NCBI GenBank assembly: GCA_905221605.1
Contig: CAJNDS010002290.1
Span: 795,501 to 859,500, forward strand
Reading direction: 5' to 3'
Length of the DNA: 64,000 nt
Source of the DNA: Symbiodinium natans
Lineage: Eukaryota; Sar; Dinophyceae; Suessiales; Symbiodiniaceae
Positions 8,503 through 16,520 of the stretch are shown piece after piece. A model generated the notes under the pieces. That model was not told where the DNA came from and did not search any database. It saw nothing but the letters and a program-made list of their open reading frames with translations. Made by a program: the position numbers and the translations under genes. The first letter of the stretch is position 1, and the number at the start of each line of letters is the position of its first letter.

Positions 8503-11500
8503 CGCAGAGGTTGCAGGTCAGGCCGAGGGCGTCACCCTCCTCGAAGCGATCGAGGGTGGAGACGTTCCCTATCCCGAGCGGATGAGCTACGTCGCTTGGC
8601 TTAAGTGGCGTAGGGAGACTGGCAGCCGTCCGTTGTCCAAGCGGGATGGGATCAGTACTACGCCAGAGCAAGAGGCGGCTCTCTGGCGGAAAGTCATGAA
8701 GTTCCTCCATGACGCCGAAGACGAGGACGAGGATGAGGAGGAAGAAGAAGAGGACTCCGAGCTAGTCCCTGAGGCCTCGGGCGCTGGAGGCGACAGTCCG
8801 CCGCGGGTGGACGTCAGCGCCGCGGCTAGGGAGCTGGCCATGGTCCCTACCGGTGCTGCCTATGTCCCTGCTACGGCACCAGGGTCCCGCCCGGCGGGAC
8901 CGTCCGGTCCGCCGTCGACAGCAGGTTCAGTGCCAGGCACCGCAGAGGGCTTGCAGGCGGAGCTGCGCGCGATTTTCCGTCCAGACCAAGAACCGGTCGC
9001 GGACTACTTGACGCGCGTTTCGCGGATTGTCCTCGCGCTGAAAGCGCATGGAGTCACGGTGAGCTCCCGTGACCTTGACGCCTTAAGCACCAAAGCCACC
9101 CTCCTCGCGGATGAGTTCTCCAAGATAGGCGGGGACTGGCATCCGACAAAGATGGTCCGTCGGCTGCGGACCAGATTCTCGGTCGCGGCTTTGCGCGGTG
9201 GCGAGGACCCCGAAGACGCAGAGGAGATTCAGCGTGAAATCCAATGCATCGGGGAGCTTATCCTCGCGCTAGGGGGAAAAGAAAGCTCGAGCCAAGAGAA
9301 GGTTTGGAGCTCCCCGTCCGATGTGCCAGTTGAAGCCGTGGGGCCGCGTTCCCCAGGGCTCCCACAGCCTGCGACTGCAAGTGGGTTGGGGGTAGGTTTG
9401 GACCGTGGAGGTTTGCACACTGCCGAGGTTGCAGGTGGTCCTTCCGCGGCCCGTGACCTGGGCGCGACGGACGGCGATTCCCCTTTGCGCGCGAAGCTTG
9501 CGGCGCTGGAGATGGAGATAGAAGCCCTGAAGCGAGGTTCAGACGGCGGAGGTTCGCAGACCGGGTCCCAAAACCCGGCGGGCGATTTCGCCGCCGCACT
9601 CGCCGCCCAAACTGAAGCGCTGAAAGAAGCGTTAGCGCAGAGGGGCGGGCAAAGCTCCATAACGACGGTCAAAACTGACCTCACGTGGCCGACGCTGACC
9701 GACGACAAGTCGGACGCGCGAGACGTTGTCCTGTTCTACGAGGAGTTCGAGGACGTCTGCGCGCTCGCCAACAACTGTCGCGGTATGAGTGCGCGCGAGA
9801 AGCTGCTAGCGCTACGCGGGCGCTGCCGCGGCTCGCGCATGAAGACGTACACGAACGCCTACCGCGCAGCGTGGAAGTCGGGAGAGGTTCTCTCCGACCC
9901 ACAGGCGGTGTACGACCGCATCAAGAACAAGCACTTGATGTTCGGGGAATCGCGGGAGGAAAGAGAAGTCCGCGTGGATGGTGAGCATGCCGCCCTCGCT
10001 AAGGGCAAGCTCACAGGCCACCAATTCGAGCCTTTGTTTGAGGCATCGATCGCGGACCTTGAGGCGGTGGGTCTCGGGAAGACCCCACGAGAGCTGTATC
10101 TCTCGTACCTCCGCAAGATGCCTCCGTATCTCCAAAAGGAGATACGGAGTGACAAGCGGTTGTGGCCCGGCGATCCCAAGGATGGCGGGCTGAGAGGGCC
10201 GCAGACTTGGGAGAGCCACAAGGTCGTCTTGGAGTACGAACAGAGGGAAGCAGCTCACCGGGCTGTTTCCCACTCTGTGTACTCCACGACCGGCTCTCCA
10301 AGCGCGGACCCGTCGGTCGCGCTAGCCGAGGCTCAGAAGGAGATTAAGAGCCTCAAGGCCGCCGCTAAGGCTGCTGCGAAAGGAGCAGCTGCCGCGGCCA
10401 AGGCTGGCGCGGATCAGACGTTTGCCGCTGCGTCGAAGGGAGCTGGCAAAGGAGCGGACAAGAAGATCTGCTTCCACTTTCGCGACCACGGGAATTGCCC
10501 GAAAGGGGATGCCTGCCCGTACAGCCACGACAAGGAGCTTCGCAGAAAAGCTCTCGCGGCCAAGAAGGGTGACCAAACCTTTGCCACGGCGAAAGGCAAG
10601 GGCAAGGGGAAGGGAGGTGGCAAGGCAAAGGCCAACGCAAAGCCTAAGGCTGCGGCCAAAGGCGCGGCAAAGCCACCAGGCACTGTTTGCCCCTTTTTCT
10701 CCAAGAATGGGTCGTGCAAGAAAGGAGCCAGCTGCGACATGGTCCACAACCTGACGACCTCAGGAGGGACGCCGGCCTTGCCTGCCAACTGGGCCCCGCC
10801 CTCCGGTGCTTCCATGTCCAACCCCTTCGCCGCGTTCAGTGTCCAGATAGGCAGCTCAGGCGTCCAGGCAGGCGTCTCAGGAGCCGCAGGACGCGCCGCG
10901 GTGCAGCAGCACGCGCTTCCGTTGAGCAAGGGCGGGCGGGACAAGTTCGCCACCCTGGACGATCTGCCGAAGGACTGGTGGAGCCTGGCAGACAACGAGC
11001 CAGGAGGCTACCAGTACAGAACGGTAGTCCAGGTGCTCGACCGTAAGGTCGAGTGCATGCTCGACGGATGCGCCGGCGCAAACCACGTGACAGAGGAACT
11101 CGTGGTGGGCATGATGAACCGGGCAGCAGAGCTGGGGATCGGTACCGAAGATCCCGGCTTCCCGGTCGTGAGACTCGAAAAGTGGGTCCACCCCGAATAT
11201 GTGCATGGCATTGCTTCGGGAGCCCCCGTTCCTCTGAAGGGGGCAGCAGTCTTGCGCGTCACGCTGCTGGAAGGCAGGACGGCGGACGACTGTCGCCCCA
11301 ACACTGAAATTTTCGTGCGATGCAAAATCGCAGCCAGGGGAACGTCCGATTGGCACGGACTGATCCTCGGCGGCAGAGCGTTGGACTGCGCCGGAAGGAT
11401 GGGCCTGGGTTTCAGGCCGGGTCCCGACTTTCACGTCCTCGACACGCTGGGAATCAGGATGCCCAGATGTGAGGATCACAGCAAGACCCGGAAGGACAGG

Positions 11501-13378
11501 GCCTACGCCTTTGAAGCGCGGTTGTCGAGCCTGGACGACGCGTCATGCACCGAGCCTGGGGGCGGAAGTCGGGAGCTCCTCCGCTACGACGGGGAAGAGC
11601 CGCTCGAGCTCTCGCCAGGCGACGGGGTGCTGGTGCCAGTCGTGCGGGAGTCAGGAGTCTCCGCAGAGGGATCCCTGTCCGAGGTAGTGCTTCCGGTTGA
11701 GTGCGGGGTTGAGGCTGTGCCAGGCCTTTGGCCCACAGGAGAGGGTAAAGGGTTTGTGTTGCTTGCAGCCCAAGAGTGCGATCACTCTCTCCAGCCGGGC
11801 GAGGTTGTTGCGGAAGTGCGTTCCGGCCTCGTTAGCACTGCGGCCTGTGGTTGTGGCGCGGTTGAGACGGTGTTCGAGTCGGAGCCGTCTCCGCAGGCAT
11901 GTGCGGATTGTGGGGTCGCCGTTGCCTCGGTTGACCACGACCCGTGCTTTGCTTGCGGGTCCGCGTCCAGGGCCGCGGCAAGAAGCTTCCAAGGTTGTTC
12001 CTCGTGTGCGCGGTCCTTTGGGCGGCTGCGTACCGGCGCCAGGATCGGTGTGCTGTCGGTCCTTGCTGCGGTGACTGTTCTCGCTTCGGTGTGGGGCGGG
12101 AGCGGCCCGGTTGGGCGCCCTGTTGAGGAGCCTGGAGTGCTTACTTGCTTGAACCACCTTCCAAGCGCCAGCTGGTGGGAGGCGCCGGGTGGTTACGCGT
12201 CTGTGTGGGGTAGGCGCCCTGCGCAGAAGGACCTTGGGACCCTGGCGGTCGAGAAGGCGCCTTACGAAACGTGCTTGCTTCAGCGCGCAGGTGAGGCGTG
12301 GCGTCTTTGGGACACGAGGGATTTGCGTGTGGCGGAAAGCGTTGCGTGCAGCGATGAAGTCCCCGTCACCGAACGCCTCGCGGTCTTTAGGACGCGCAAG
12401 GGGCCACGCTGGGCTGGCTGGCGTGAGGGATCGGCCACGGCTGGAAGAGGCGCAAGCGACGCTGTGCGCCCAGCAGACGCGGTCGACACGGCGCGCTGCC
12501 CGAGCTATCATATCGTGGAGAGCTGGGATATCGACAAGATGATCGAAGAGCCTCCAACGGACTACTATTATGAGAAGCTCGCGGCAGATATGCGCGCCCG
12601 GCACCCTAAGGCGTGCCCGCACCTCCTCGACCACCTCGTTTCCTTAGAGGGTTTCCTAGACAAGTCAATCTTGTTTGGGTTCTCCTTTGGAATCAGCAAG
12701 GCCGAAGTTTGTGTCTCCAAAGGCAAGCTCCTGGGACACAACATTGGGCGGGACGGGAGTTCGCCTGACGAAGAGCGTTGTCAGGCGGTGATTGACTTTC
12801 CCCCGCTCTGGGAGAAGCTTCACATTCAGCAATTTTTGGGTTGCGCAAACTGGTTGCGCGGCTACCTGCCTGTTGAGTATGGGCACGCAGCCAAGATTTT
12901 AGGGCAGTGGCAGAAGCCAGGCGCCGTCTTTCCTGAAGGCGGGCTGGGCTCAGCCGCCACCGAGGGTTGCAAAGCCTTTAAAGCGATTAAGCGCATGATG
13001 CAGAACCGCATCAATTTGGCTACCTTCGATGAGGCCTCTGCTGCGGATGGGTCGTGTCCCCTTGAGCAGATCGCGGATGCGTCGGGCATCGCGGTAGGGG
13101 GCAGCGTCGTGCAGATGACGCGTGACTTGAGCCAGCTCAAAGTGCTTATGACGCACTCGAAGAGCTTGACCCCCGCGCAGCAGAACTGGCCGCCCTTGAT
13201 ACAGGAGGCGTTTGCCCAGCTCGAGGTAAAGCAGGCGACACGCCGCATGTTTGGCTCTATACGGACTCTGTGTTGGACGATCATGCCAACCTTACCCGAG
13301 CGCAAACGTCGGACATCGGAATGGATCCGAAACTCGTCCGGTGGGTTGCGGAAATCCTTATGGATGGGTCCGAAATAA
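8498..13378 (+). CDS. Gag / protease-like / RT C-terminal part / RNase H polyprotein
   Basis: First ATG of a 1626-residue frame; the frame is open further upstream but without ATG. In order: acidic stretch (8709-8760); capsid-like helical region (about 9715-10270); two CCCH zinc fingers (10469-10528, 10688-10747) with a Lys/Ala/Gly-rich linker, in place of the usual CCHC knuckle; protease-like domain with LDGCAG at 11060-11078 and LILGG near 11370; a Cys-rich patch (11850-12030) and a hydrophobic segment (12045-12105); RT connection region ending in LLGH...GRDG (12503-12760); RNase H with ADASG (Asp codon 13076). The RT palm with YxDD is missing here and is found at 18.8 kb. RNase H homology continues after about 13255 in the next frame (-1), so the stop at 13376-13378 is probably not the biological end. 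Confidence 0.85.
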   Translation: MSAEVAGQAEGVTLLEAIEGGDVPYPERMSYVAWLKWRRETGSRPLSKRDGISTTPEQEAALWRKVMKFLHDAEDEDEDEEEEEEDSELVPEASGAGGDSPPRVDVSAAARELAMVPTGAAYVPATAPGSRPAGPSGPPSTAGSVPGTAEGLQAELRAIFRPDQEPVADYLTRVSRIVLALKAHGVTVSSRDLDALSTKATLLADEFSKIGGDWHPTKMVRRLRTRFSVAALRGGEDPEDAEEIQREIQCIGELILALGGKESSSQEKVWSSPSDVPVEAVGPRSPGLPQPATASGLGVGLDRGGLHTAEVAGGPSAARDLGATDGDSPLRAKLAALEMEIEALKRGSDGGGSQTGSQNPAGDFAAALAAQTEALKEALAQRGGQSSITTVKTDLTWPTLTDDKSDARDVVLFYEEFEDVCALANNCRGMSAREKLLALRGRCRGSRMKTYTNAYRAAWKSGEVLSDPQAVYDRIKNKHLMFGESREEREVRVDGEHAALAKGKLTGHQFEPLFEASIADLEAVGLGKTPRELYLSYLRKMPPYLQKEIRSDKRLWPGDPKDGGLRGPQTWESHKVVLEYEQREAAHRAVSHSVYSTTGSPSADPSVALAEAQKEIKSLKAAAKAAAKGAAAAAKAGADQTFAAASKGAGKGADKKICFHFRDHGNCPKGDACPYSHDKELRRKALAAKKGDQTFATAKGKGKGKGGGKAKANAKPKAAAKGAAKPPGTVCPFFSKNGSCKKGASCDMVHNLTTSGGTPALPANWAPPSGASMSNPFAAFSVQIGSSGVQAGVSGAAGRAAVQQHALPLSKGGRDKFATLDDLPKDWWSLADNEPGGYQYRTVVQVLDRKVECMLDGCAGANHVTEELVVGMMNRAAELGIGTEDPGFPVVRLEKWVHPEYVHGIASGAPVPLKGAAVLRVTLLEGRTADDCRPNTEIFVRCKIAARGTSDWHGLILGGRALDCAGRMGLGFRPGPDFHVLDTLGIRMPRCEDHSKTRKDRAYAFEARLSSLDDASCTEPGGGSRELLRYDGEEPLELSPGDGVLVPVVRESGVSAEGSLSEVVLPVECGVEAVPGLWPTGEGKGFVLLAAQECDHSLQPGEVVAEVRSGLVSTAACGCGAVETVFESEPSPQACADCGVAVASVDHDPCFACGSASRAAARSFQGCSSCARSFGRLRTGARIGVLSVLAAVTVLASVWGGSGPVGRPVEEPGVLTCLNHLPSASWWEAPGGYASVWGRRPAQKDLGTLAVEKAPYETCLLQRAGEAWRLWDTRDLRVAESVACSDEVPVTERLAVFRTRKGPRWAGWREGSATAGRGASDAVRPADAVDTARCPSYHIVESWDIDKMIEEPPTDYYYEKLAADMRARHPKACPHLLDHLVSLEGFLDKSILFGFSFGISKAEVCVSKGKLLGHNIGRDGSSPDEERCQAVIDFPPLWEKLHIQQFLGCANWLRGYLPVEYGHAAKILGQWQKPGAVFPEGGLGSAATEGCKAFKAIKRMMQNRINLATFDEASAADGSCPLEQIADASGIAVGGSVVQMTRDLSQLKVLMTHSKSLTPAQQNWPPLIQEAFAQLEVKQATRRMFGSIRTLCWTIMPTLPERKRRTSEWIRNSSGGLRKSLWMGPK
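9446..9466 (+). repeat. Dispersed hairpin repeat, copy 2 (in gag)
   Basis: GCCC, loop GTGACCT, GGGC. Stem position 5/17 is C-G. Read in the gag frame as AARDLGA. Confidence 0.7.
10469..10747 (+). other. Pair of CCCH zinc fingers in Gag
   Basis: First finger CFHFRDHGNCPKGDACPYSH, second with the same spacing (C...C...C...H, HN/NG-x-C-x-K-G). CCCH fingers bind RNA in many eukaryotic proteins; here they likely replace the retroviral CCHC nucleocapsid motif in genomic-RNA packaging (inference). Confidence 0.85.
11040..11440 (+). other. Retropepsin-like protease domain with atypical triplet
   Basis: Preceded by VECML, the expected active-site D-T/S-G is DGC (Asp codon at 11063), and LILGGRAL further on resembles the ILG motif of retropepsins. 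Could be an active variant or a degenerate protease; fold assignment is from motif spacing only. Confidence 0.5.
12503..12760 (+). other. RT C-terminal part (motifs 6-7 region)
   Basis: GFSFGISKAEV followed by KLLGHNIGRDG aligns with the gypsy region K-C-x-F...LGH-x-x-S-x-x-G that normally follows YxDD directly. Nothing resembling RT motifs 1-5 precedes it; upstream is the Cys-rich patch and a hydrophobic segment. Confidence 0.75.
12970..13330 (+). other. RNase H domain spanning a -1 frame change
   Basis: ADASGIAVGG (first acidic residue), SKSLTPAQQNW and QEAFAQLE are in frame 2. The expected TD(H) motif appears as LYTDS...DDHANL in frame 1 from about 13255. The junction lies near 13240-13258. 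Confidence 0.8.
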
Positions 13379-15837
13379 GGAGCCTTAGCGGTCGCTCAGC
13401 GACGCTGGGTGACAGTTTTAGCCGCAATCCCAAGGATCGGGATGCGCTCCTTGCGGCAAGGACGAAAGATCTCGAGGGCCTTTCAGGCCAACTCCGAGGT
13501 TTCGACCTGGACCAGTACCTCGGAGAGGGTACTGAGGGTGACGGACCCGTGCCCTGGGCGGTCGGCAACGACGCCGTCCCAGAGCCTGCGGGCCGTGTCC
13601 AGGCCGCGGCTGTGCCGATGTGCGTCGTCGCAGCCCTTCCGGTGCGCGTCATGGTTGTCTTTGACTATGCGCGTTGGAAAGAGCAGGACGCAGAGCTGAC
13701 TGAGATCAGGCGCGTCTTCCAAGCGAGCCTCCCTGGAGTTTCTGTGGCTGTCAGGGGTTGTTGGGGTCCGTTTGAGGATACCGACGGGCTTGCCTCGCAT
13801 TTTGATTGCGGGGCCGGCAGGCTCGCAGGGACCAAGAAGATCAAGCGGATCAGGGTCGACTTGCTTACTTCGTGTGCCAAGGTTCTTAGGGAAGCTTCGG
13901 GGTTTCGCCCGCAATTCCTCGTAGGACTTGGGCAAGGCGGGCTTGTCACAGCCGTCCTTAGGTGGCCTTTGGTTGTTGAGCTCACGCTCCAAGCAAGGAA
14001 CCTGCAGCGCAAAGAAGCCAGGGCTGTAGGAGAGGCTTGGGCAGGCATCAAGGCTATCTGGGCGGTGCGGCCACGCCTTTGGCGCACGCAGCAAGGCCAC
14101 TTGGAAGTGGCCGAGGCTTGTCCGGAACTCAAGAAGGATTTTCCGGAGCCTCCCCTGCGAGGTTTTGGGATCGTAGGGAAGCAGGCATTGGGGGCGGAAG
14201 TTCTGCGGTCCTTGAGGCTGGACGCGGTTCGTTCCATCGATGATGCCAGCATTAGAGGGATGCTGGACGAACCGTCACGACCCCTCTGGGACCATGAGGG
14301 TCTATGCATCTGCGGCAAACGGACCTACCTGTTTTCTCGCTGCCCCGCCTGCATCGAGAAAGAGGCAGTCGATACCTCGGTAGAAATAACCGAGCGGGAG
14401 GAGCCCGAACCTCCGCTTGAGGACGACCTTGAGGCCCATGAGGTGGGCCTAGAGGTCAACTCCGTCCTTACAACTTTGGATAGGACAGGAGGATTAGTTA
14501 GGGTTAGGTCCTCAACCATCCAGCAATGGGCGGTAGGGTTCAGGACTACGCCCAAAGATGCTCCAGTTCCCACAGCATATGGCATGCTGAGTGGGAAGAT
14601 ATGGAAGAAGAGCCATTCCGTGAAGCTCAGCCTCGGCTCCCAGCACAAGGATCTTTCCAAGTGGGGCGATGTGAAGCCTTACTGGACCACATGGGTGGTC
14701 AGAGAAGATGGTGCTGTGGTGGCGGGGCACAACTGCTCGCCCCTGAATGCGGTTCAGGGCGACATCGTCGCGCATTGGTCGTCAGTGGTGAACTGGCACG
14801 GCCACAGACATGTCGTGAATGAGCAGTGTGAAGTGCTCTGGAGGTCTAACGGCAAAGAGGTTGCCTTAGACCCCTCCTTCAGCAAGCTGATGGCCCTTGT
14901 GGGTAGGGTTACTCAGGTCATTGGCTGGCGGGCAACCGGAGAAGCTTCGGATCCCCGCAGTTCTACCCGGCAGGCGTCAAGGGTCCTTGCTCAATTCTCT
15001 TCGTCCAACGAGGGCGTAGAAGGGCATTGGACCGCGGGCGCTATCAGTCGCGGAAAGAATGCCAATGAGTGCAAGCTGAAGGGTAGAGTTTTGGCGTTTC
15101 TGGGTGAGGAGCACAAGGGCCCTGCAGTGGTTCTAGAGCTCGTCAGCCATAGCCCCATCCTGTGCGTTTGGGACCATTCCTCAACCAAGGTCAAGGTCGA
15201 GTTTAAGGGCGGAGTTCCGTCTTTGAGCCTGATCGCGGAAGAGGACGAAAATCGTCGTGAGCAGCTTGCGGTTGAGGCAAGGGACGCGGCGAACATTTCG
15301 GAGTTCCGGGTCACGGGATCCCTTCGTACGGCGTGGTACGAGGGCCAGCGGCGCGATCCCTCATTGGCGGGCTCGATCCGCAAGCCAGAGCCGCCGATGG
15401 TGATCTCCGGAGACGGGTTGCTCGAGCACGAGGTGACCCTCAGGACGGGTCAAACCGTCGTTGTCCCAGTGGTTCCCAACGGGGCTGCGGGCGCGAATGG
15501 AGTGACCTGGCGCCGCGCTTGCTACAATTCAGTCCACTGCGGAGTCCTTGGGGCCCATAGGTCTGCTGAGGTTACCATCAAGCTGCTAGAGAGGGCAGTC
15601 TGGTGGCCCGACTTAGAAAAAGATGTGCGGACCTGGGTCGCCAAATGTCTCGCTTGCATTAAGGGCCGCTCTCGACCGACGAAGGTCGAGGCTCGTGCGG
15701 TCAAATGTGGCGCCGAGACATGCTGGCAGGAAGTCAGCGTGGACTGTGAAGGCCCGAACCGAGAGGACAGGGAAGGGCAAGGTACTCGCTTACGTACTTC
15801 GATTGCCTCAGTCATGCTGTCCTCCTCGAGCCGATGA
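13270..15837 (+). CDS. RNase H end, unknown central domain and integrase N-terminal part
   Basis: Frame 1 continuation of the polyprotein; homology starts about 13255 without an ATG, so translation probably enters by a -1 shift or this copy has lost a base. After the RNase H terminus comes an unassigned region of about 600 residues containing a GLGQGG turn (about 13920-13940) and a zinc-ribbon-like CICG...CPAC (about 14310-14350). From 15508 the integrase starts: HHCC finger with His codons 15535 and 15556 and Cys codons 15646 and 15655, then the first catalytic Asp (codon 15742, VSVDCEGP). Homology leaves this frame near 15780, 19 codons before the stop. Confidence 0.8.
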   Translation: MLDDHANLTRAQTSDIGMDPKLVRWVAEILMDGSEIRSLSGRSATLGDSFSRNPKDRDALLAARTKDLEGLSGQLRGFDLDQYLGEGTEGDGPVPWAVGNDAVPEPAGRVQAAAVPMCVVAALPVRVMVVFDYARWKEQDAELTEIRRVFQASLPGVSVAVRGCWGPFEDTDGLASHFDCGAGRLAGTKKIKRIRVDLLTSCAKVLREASGFRPQFLVGLGQGGLVTAVLRWPLVVELTLQARNLQRKEARAVGEAWAGIKAIWAVRPRLWRTQQGHLEVAEACPELKKDFPEPPLRGFGIVGKQALGAEVLRSLRLDAVRSIDDASIRGMLDEPSRPLWDHEGLCICGKRTYLFSRCPACIEKEAVDTSVEITEREEPEPPLEDDLEAHEVGLEVNSVLTTLDRTGGLVRVRSSTIQQWAVGFRTTPKDAPVPTAYGMLSGKIWKKSHSVKLSLGSQHKDLSKWGDVKPYWTTWVVREDGAVVAGHNCSPLNAVQGDIVAHWSSVVNWHGHRHVVNEQCEVLWRSNGKEVALDPSFSKLMALVGRVTQVIGWRATGEASDPRSSTRQASRVLAQFSSSNEGVEGHWTAGAISRGKNANECKLKGRVLAFLGEEHKGPAVVLELVSHSPILCVWDHSSTKVKVEFKGGVPSLSLIAEEDENRREQLAVEARDAANISEFRVTGSLRTAWYEGQRRDPSLAGSIRKPEPPMVISGDGLLEHEVTLRTGQTVVVPVVPNGAAGANGVTWRRACYNSVHCGVLGAHRSAEVTIKLLERAVWWPDLEKDVRTWVAKCLACIKGRSRPTKVEARAVKCGAETCWQEVSVDCEGPNREDREGQGTRLRTSIASVMLSSSSR
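13588..13608 (+). repeat. Dispersed hairpin repeat, copy 3
   Basis: GGCC, loop GTGTCCA, GGCC. Read in the local frame as AGRVQAA. Confidence 0.7.
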
Positions 15838-16520
15838 GGTCTCTGACTCATGCTGAAGTCAGGAGGGCGTTCGTGCGCTGTGTGCTTCGCAGCAGGACGA
15901 TCCCGAGCCTCATCAGGTCGGATAGAGGGCCAGAGTTCAAGAATGCGCTCATGGCAGAACTTAGCGCTATGCTTGGGACCGAGTGGCGGTCAGCGCGCCC
16001 TTGAGGCCTTGTGAGTTGGGCGCAAACGAGCGAGTACACCAAGAAGTTCAAAAGGTGCTGGGGGCGGTCGTCAGGCAAGTCGGCGCCTCCCTTTCCGAAG
16101 CTTGGTCGGATTGGCTCGTGGTGGCGGAGTACGTCATAGATAACACTCCGGGACCCCACGGGTATACCCCGAGGGACCTAGAGCGGAGCTGGTCGCTCGC
16201 TCTACCACTTGAAAAGGACGTCCTGCGAGACGCCTTGCAGTTTGAACCCATCTCTGATTGGGCTCGGAGCCAGTTTAAGCAGTTCTCGGAACTAGCTGCT
16301 GCGGTCCGAGAGCACTGGACGCGGTCTTCAGAAGCGCGGGCGAAACTTGCAAATCGCCATAGGCGCACTGTGGACCTTAAGCCAGGCGACCGAGTGGTCT
16401 GGAACGCTCCGAGGGCCCGTTCAGAGGGGGCGGGGCGTGTGCCTTGGAAACCGGGTCTGACCGGCCCCTGGCGCGTGTTGGAAGTCAAGGGCCACAGGCT
16501 CACCTTGGAGCCCGTGTCGA
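15508..16520 (+). other. Integrase: HHCC finger, DDE core, GPY/F-like tail
   Basis: All catalytic positions are present but lie in three frames: D at 15742 (frame 1), D of RSDRGPEF at 15921 (frame 3), E of NERVHQE at 16028 (frame 2). Correcting for the single-base offset, spacing of the last two matches D-x35-E. The C-terminal LTGPWRVLEV (about 16455-16500) is a GPY/F-like module typical of Ty3/gypsy integrases. Catalyses cDNA joining to target DNA, consistent with the 4-bp duplication. Confidence 0.85.
15780..16004 (+). CDS. Integrase core middle segment in a third frame
   Basis: Without its own start codon. Contains the core beta-strand YFDCLSHAVLLEPM, the helix region, and RSDRGPEF with the second catalytic Asp. 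Bounded on the left by the -1 step near 15780 (at a GG run) and on the right by a -1 step near 15990-16002. Confidence 0.8.
   Translation, partial: RYSLTYFDCLSHAVLLEPMRSLTHAEVRRAFVRCVLRSRTIPSLIRSDRGPEFKNALMAELSAMLGTEWRSARP

Noticed and set aside
11955-11977. Tenth hairpin copy
   Set aside because: 23 nt with altered spacing and different codon phase; kept only as a possible degenerate relative.
11651-12634. 327-residue reverse-strand frame
   Set aside because: Arg/Ala-rich shadow of the GC-rich polyprotein; the same applies to reverse frames at 20552-21511 and 22378-23355.
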